Source: Simkania negevensis
GTDB taxonomy: Bacteria > Chlamydiota > Chlamydiia > Chlamydiales > JAFITR01
Length of the DNA stretch: 8,812 bases
Direction of reading: 5' to 3'
Assembly: GCA_017116025.1 (NCBI GenBank)
Contig: JAFITR010000056.1
Coordinates: 1-8,812, forward strand
Positions 7,064-8,812 of this stretch are shown piece after piece. How positions within the stretch are numbered: position 1 is the first letter of the stretch; each line of letters begins with the position of its first letter. A model generated the notes under the pieces. The model did no database searches. It saw only the letters and a program-made list of their open reading frames with translations, and had not been told where the DNA came from. Both the position numbers and the translations under genes were made by a program.

Positions 7064-7870
7064 ATGAACGAGGGGACAAAAGAAACAAAGAGACTCTCCA
7101 AAGAGGAGCTTAACGCCATTTGGAAAGAGTATCAGAAAGCGAAGGATATCCATCTGCGCGATCGCCTGATAGAGAGCTACCTACACCTTGTTAAATTTGT
7201 CGTAGGAAGAATTGTCAGCGGGTTGCCACAGCATGTCAAAATGGACGACCTCTATTCCTCAGGGGTCATAGGCTTGGTCAAAGCGGTAGAGAAGTTTGAT
7301 CCGGAGATGAAAAATAAGTTTGCAAGTTATGCCATCTTGCTAATCAAGGGGGGCATTATCGATGAGATGCGCGCTCTTGATTGGGTCCCCAGGAGCGTCC
7401 ATCAAAAGGCGAATATGATCGCTGATGCACAACATCATCTTCAACAAAAACTGGGTAGAGAACCCAGCGATGAAGAGCTGGCCCGCTATCTTAAAATCAC
7501 TGTGAAAGAGCTGGATGAATTGCTCCACCGTGTACGCCCCGCGATCCTTATTCCTCTCAATGCTGAAATCAATGACGATCCCGAAAGCATTACCCTGGCA
7601 GAAAAAATTTCCGACGAAAAAGCGTTGACAAGCTTTGAAATTATTGACAAGAAAGAGTTTCGGGCACAGCTCGAAGAGGCTGTCCTTGCTCTGCCTGAAC
7701 AAGAAAAGACCGTCCTTGTTCTCTACTATTACGAAAACCTTATGCTTAAAGAGATTGGTAAGATGCTGGACGTGAGTGAATCGCGTGTCTCACAAATTCA
7801 TACAAAAGCGGTCATTCGTCTGAGAAAACGTTTGCAGGGGTTTTTAACAGAATATGCCAATATTCTATGA
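7064..7870 (+). CDS. fliA: Flagellar sigma factor sigma-28 (FliA/WhiG/SigD family)
   Basis: Directs RNA polymerase to late flagellar and chemotaxis promoters. The 268-aa product is slightly longer than the usual 230-260. It has region 2 (about 36-106) with LVKFVVGRIVSGLP (42-55), DDLYSSGVIGLVKAVEKFDP (61-80) and FASYAILLIKGGIIDEMRAL (86-105), the sigma-28 version of the core-binding and -10 recognition helices. DWVPRSVHQKA (106-116) then opens region 3, which runs to about 170. Region 4 (205-258) has LPEQEKTVLVLYYYENLMLK and the helix-turn-helix EIGKMLDVSESRVSQIHTKA (230-249). Region 1.1 is absent, as expected for group 3 sigma factors. The ATG follows GGGGAAGG and lies 12 nt after the small membrane protein gene. 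It overlaps sua5 by 4 nt. No anti-sigma factor FlgM gene is in the window. C. trachomatis has a sigma-28 gene next to flhA, which supports an old linkage. Confidence 0.96.
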   Translation: MNEGTKETKRLSKEELNAIWKEYQKAKDIHLRDRLIESYLHLVKFVVGRIVSGLPQHVKMDDLYSSGVIGLVKAVEKFDPEMKNKFASYAILLIKGGIIDEMRALDWVPRSVHQKANMIADAQHHLQQKLGREPSDEELARYLKITVKELDELLHRVRPAILIPLNAEINDDPESITLAEKISDEKALTSFEIIDKKEFRAQLEEAVLALPEQEKTVLVLYYYENLMLKEIGKMLDVSESRVSQIHTKAVIRLRKRLQGFLTEYANIL

Positions 7871-8775
7871 GAGTATCATTGGTTGAAGCGGTGGAGATTT
7901 TGCGCGACGGTGGCGTAGTTGCTGTGCCTACAGAAACAGTATATGGCATTGCAGCGAAGGCTGATTCAGAAGAGGCATTAGCAACTCTCATTGCTTTAAA
8001 AGGGCGCTCCTCTACCAATCCTATGTCCATCCTCATCGCCAATATGGCAGATTTGCGCCAATATACAAACACCTTCCCAAACAAGTTTGAGGAACTGATA
8101 TCCTTTTGGCCTGGCCCTCTGACTTTAGCAATCCCGCTAAAAAAAACAGTTGTTTCTCCTTATATCCGTGCAGGAAAAGAGAACGTCTCTTTTCGCATGC
8201 CCGGTAGTCTTATCCTTCAACAAATAATATGCGATTGTGGTCCCATTGTCTGCCCATCGGCAAACCGTTCAGGCCGTACCCCTGCCCTTTCGATAGAAGA
8301 TGTGCAGAATGAGTTTGGTGATCGCTTGGCTGTACTTGCGGACGAAGAGGAAGGGACGGGAATAGAATCCACGGTACTCTCCTTTCAGAAGGAGCGTTGG
8401 ATTTTGATTCGGGAGGGAGTCATCCCTGTTGAAAAGATAGAGCCAATGGTTGGTTATCCTTTGCAACAGGAAGCGGTAGAAGAAGGTGTGATTTCTCCTA
8501 TGTGCCAACTTTCAACAGGAAAATACGACCCTCTCTATCCTCTCGTTTTGGGGTTTGAGGGTAGAGACTATCCAGGGGCAAAAAAAGTTGTCGTCATGGG
8601 GCCTGTTGATCAGCCTAAGATAGTTGCAAAAAAGTTGTTTCAATCTTTGCGCACGGTAGAAAACGAAGATGCTGAGAGGATATGGGTAGACATGGATTTT
8701 CCTCAACAGGGGCTCTTTCGCTCTATCCGCCATCGCATCAAGCAGTGGGCAGAAAGCTGGCGTCCAGCCTTGTAA
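7867..8775 (+). CDS. Threonylcarbamoyl-AMP synthase, two-domain Sua5 type
   Basis: Makes threonylcarbamoyl-AMP from threonine, bicarbonate and ATP, the first step of t6A formation at position 37 of ANN-decoding tRNAs. The 302-aa protein has a YrdC domain (about 1-195) with PTETVYGIAAKADS (21-34), the KxR...N substrate motif Lys45-Gly-Arg47-Ser-Ser-Thr-Asn51, WPGPLT (81-86), VSFRMP (107-112), CPSANRSG (129-136) and GIESTV (165-170). A linker (208-225) joins a Sua5-type C-terminal domain (about 226-295), so it is longer than single-domain YrdC. The linker motif usually reads close to SPGxxxxHYAP; here it appears as SPMCQLSTGKYDP, with Lys219 where the conserved His would be. The ATG overlaps the fliA stop (ATGA), so translation is probably coupled. 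It is called sua5/tsaC in other species. Only 37 nt remain after its stop, without a visible terminator. Confidence 0.92.
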   Translation: MRVSLVEAVEILRDGGVVAVPTETVYGIAAKADSEEALATLIALKGRSSTNPMSILIANMADLRQYTNTFPNKFEELISFWPGPLTLAIPLKKTVVSPYIRAGKENVSFRMPGSLILQQIICDCGPIVCPSANRSGRTPALSIEDVQNEFGDRLAVLADEEEGTGIESTVLSFQKERWILIREGVIPVEKIEPMVGYPLQQEAVEEGVISPMCQLSTGKYDPLYPLVLGFEGRDYPGAKKVVVMGPVDQPKIVAKKLFQSLRTVENEDAERIWVDMDFPQQGLFRSIRHRIKQWAESWRPAL

Positions 8776-8812
8776 GTTCTTTAATAACGTGAGTTCGATT
8801 TTTAACTAGCAC

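Overview
The window looks like a chromosomal segment from a member of the phylum Chlamydiae, most likely an environmental (non-Chlamydia-genus) lineage. The main evidence is the gene on the minus strand at the left edge. It is a type I methionine aminopeptidase with the N-terminal SEC-C-type zinc motif and a sequence that closely resembles, from memory, the chlamydial Map protein. It lies back to back with a marC/yhgN-family membrane protein gene, and map and yhgN are also neighbours in Chlamydia trachomatis. The assignment rests on recognition, not on a search.

Layout: map (minus, 8-892) and marC/yhgN (plus, 1045-1629) diverge from a 152-nt intergenic region that holds nested inverted and direct repeats. 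A 183-nt gap with a weak hairpin follows. From 1813 to 8775 there is one co-directional run on the plus strand: flhB, flhA, flhF, a small unrecognised two-TM membrane protein gene, fliA (sigma-28) and a Sua5/YrdC-type threonylcarbamoyl-AMP synthase gene. Spacing after flhA is tight: 2 nt to flhF, 79 nt from flhF to the small gene, 12 nt to fliA, and a 4-nt ATGA overlap into sua5. This suggests a single transcription unit.

How the genes work together: FlhB and FlhA are the export-gate and substrate-switch subunits of the flagellar type III secretion apparatus. FlhF is the SRP-type GTPase that places the flagellar basal body. FliA is the sigma factor for late flagellar genes. These are flagellar, not only virulence-type, components, because FlhF and FliA have no role in injectisomes. 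The usual partner of FlhF, the MinD-like ATPase FlhG, is absent; the small membrane protein gene occupies its expected place. C. trachomatis keeps adjacent flhA and sigma-28 genes, and these look like a reduced remnant of a cluster such as this one. The window is therefore informative about flagella in chlamydiae. I see no completely unknown multi-gene system, RNA gene, CRISPR array or mobile element.

The most interesting points are the flagellar operon in a chlamydial context, the unknown gene in the flhG position, a FlhF with an altered G3 motif, translational coupling of sigma-28 to a tRNA-modification gene, and a short hairpin repeat found in two intergenic regions about 5.7 kb apart.
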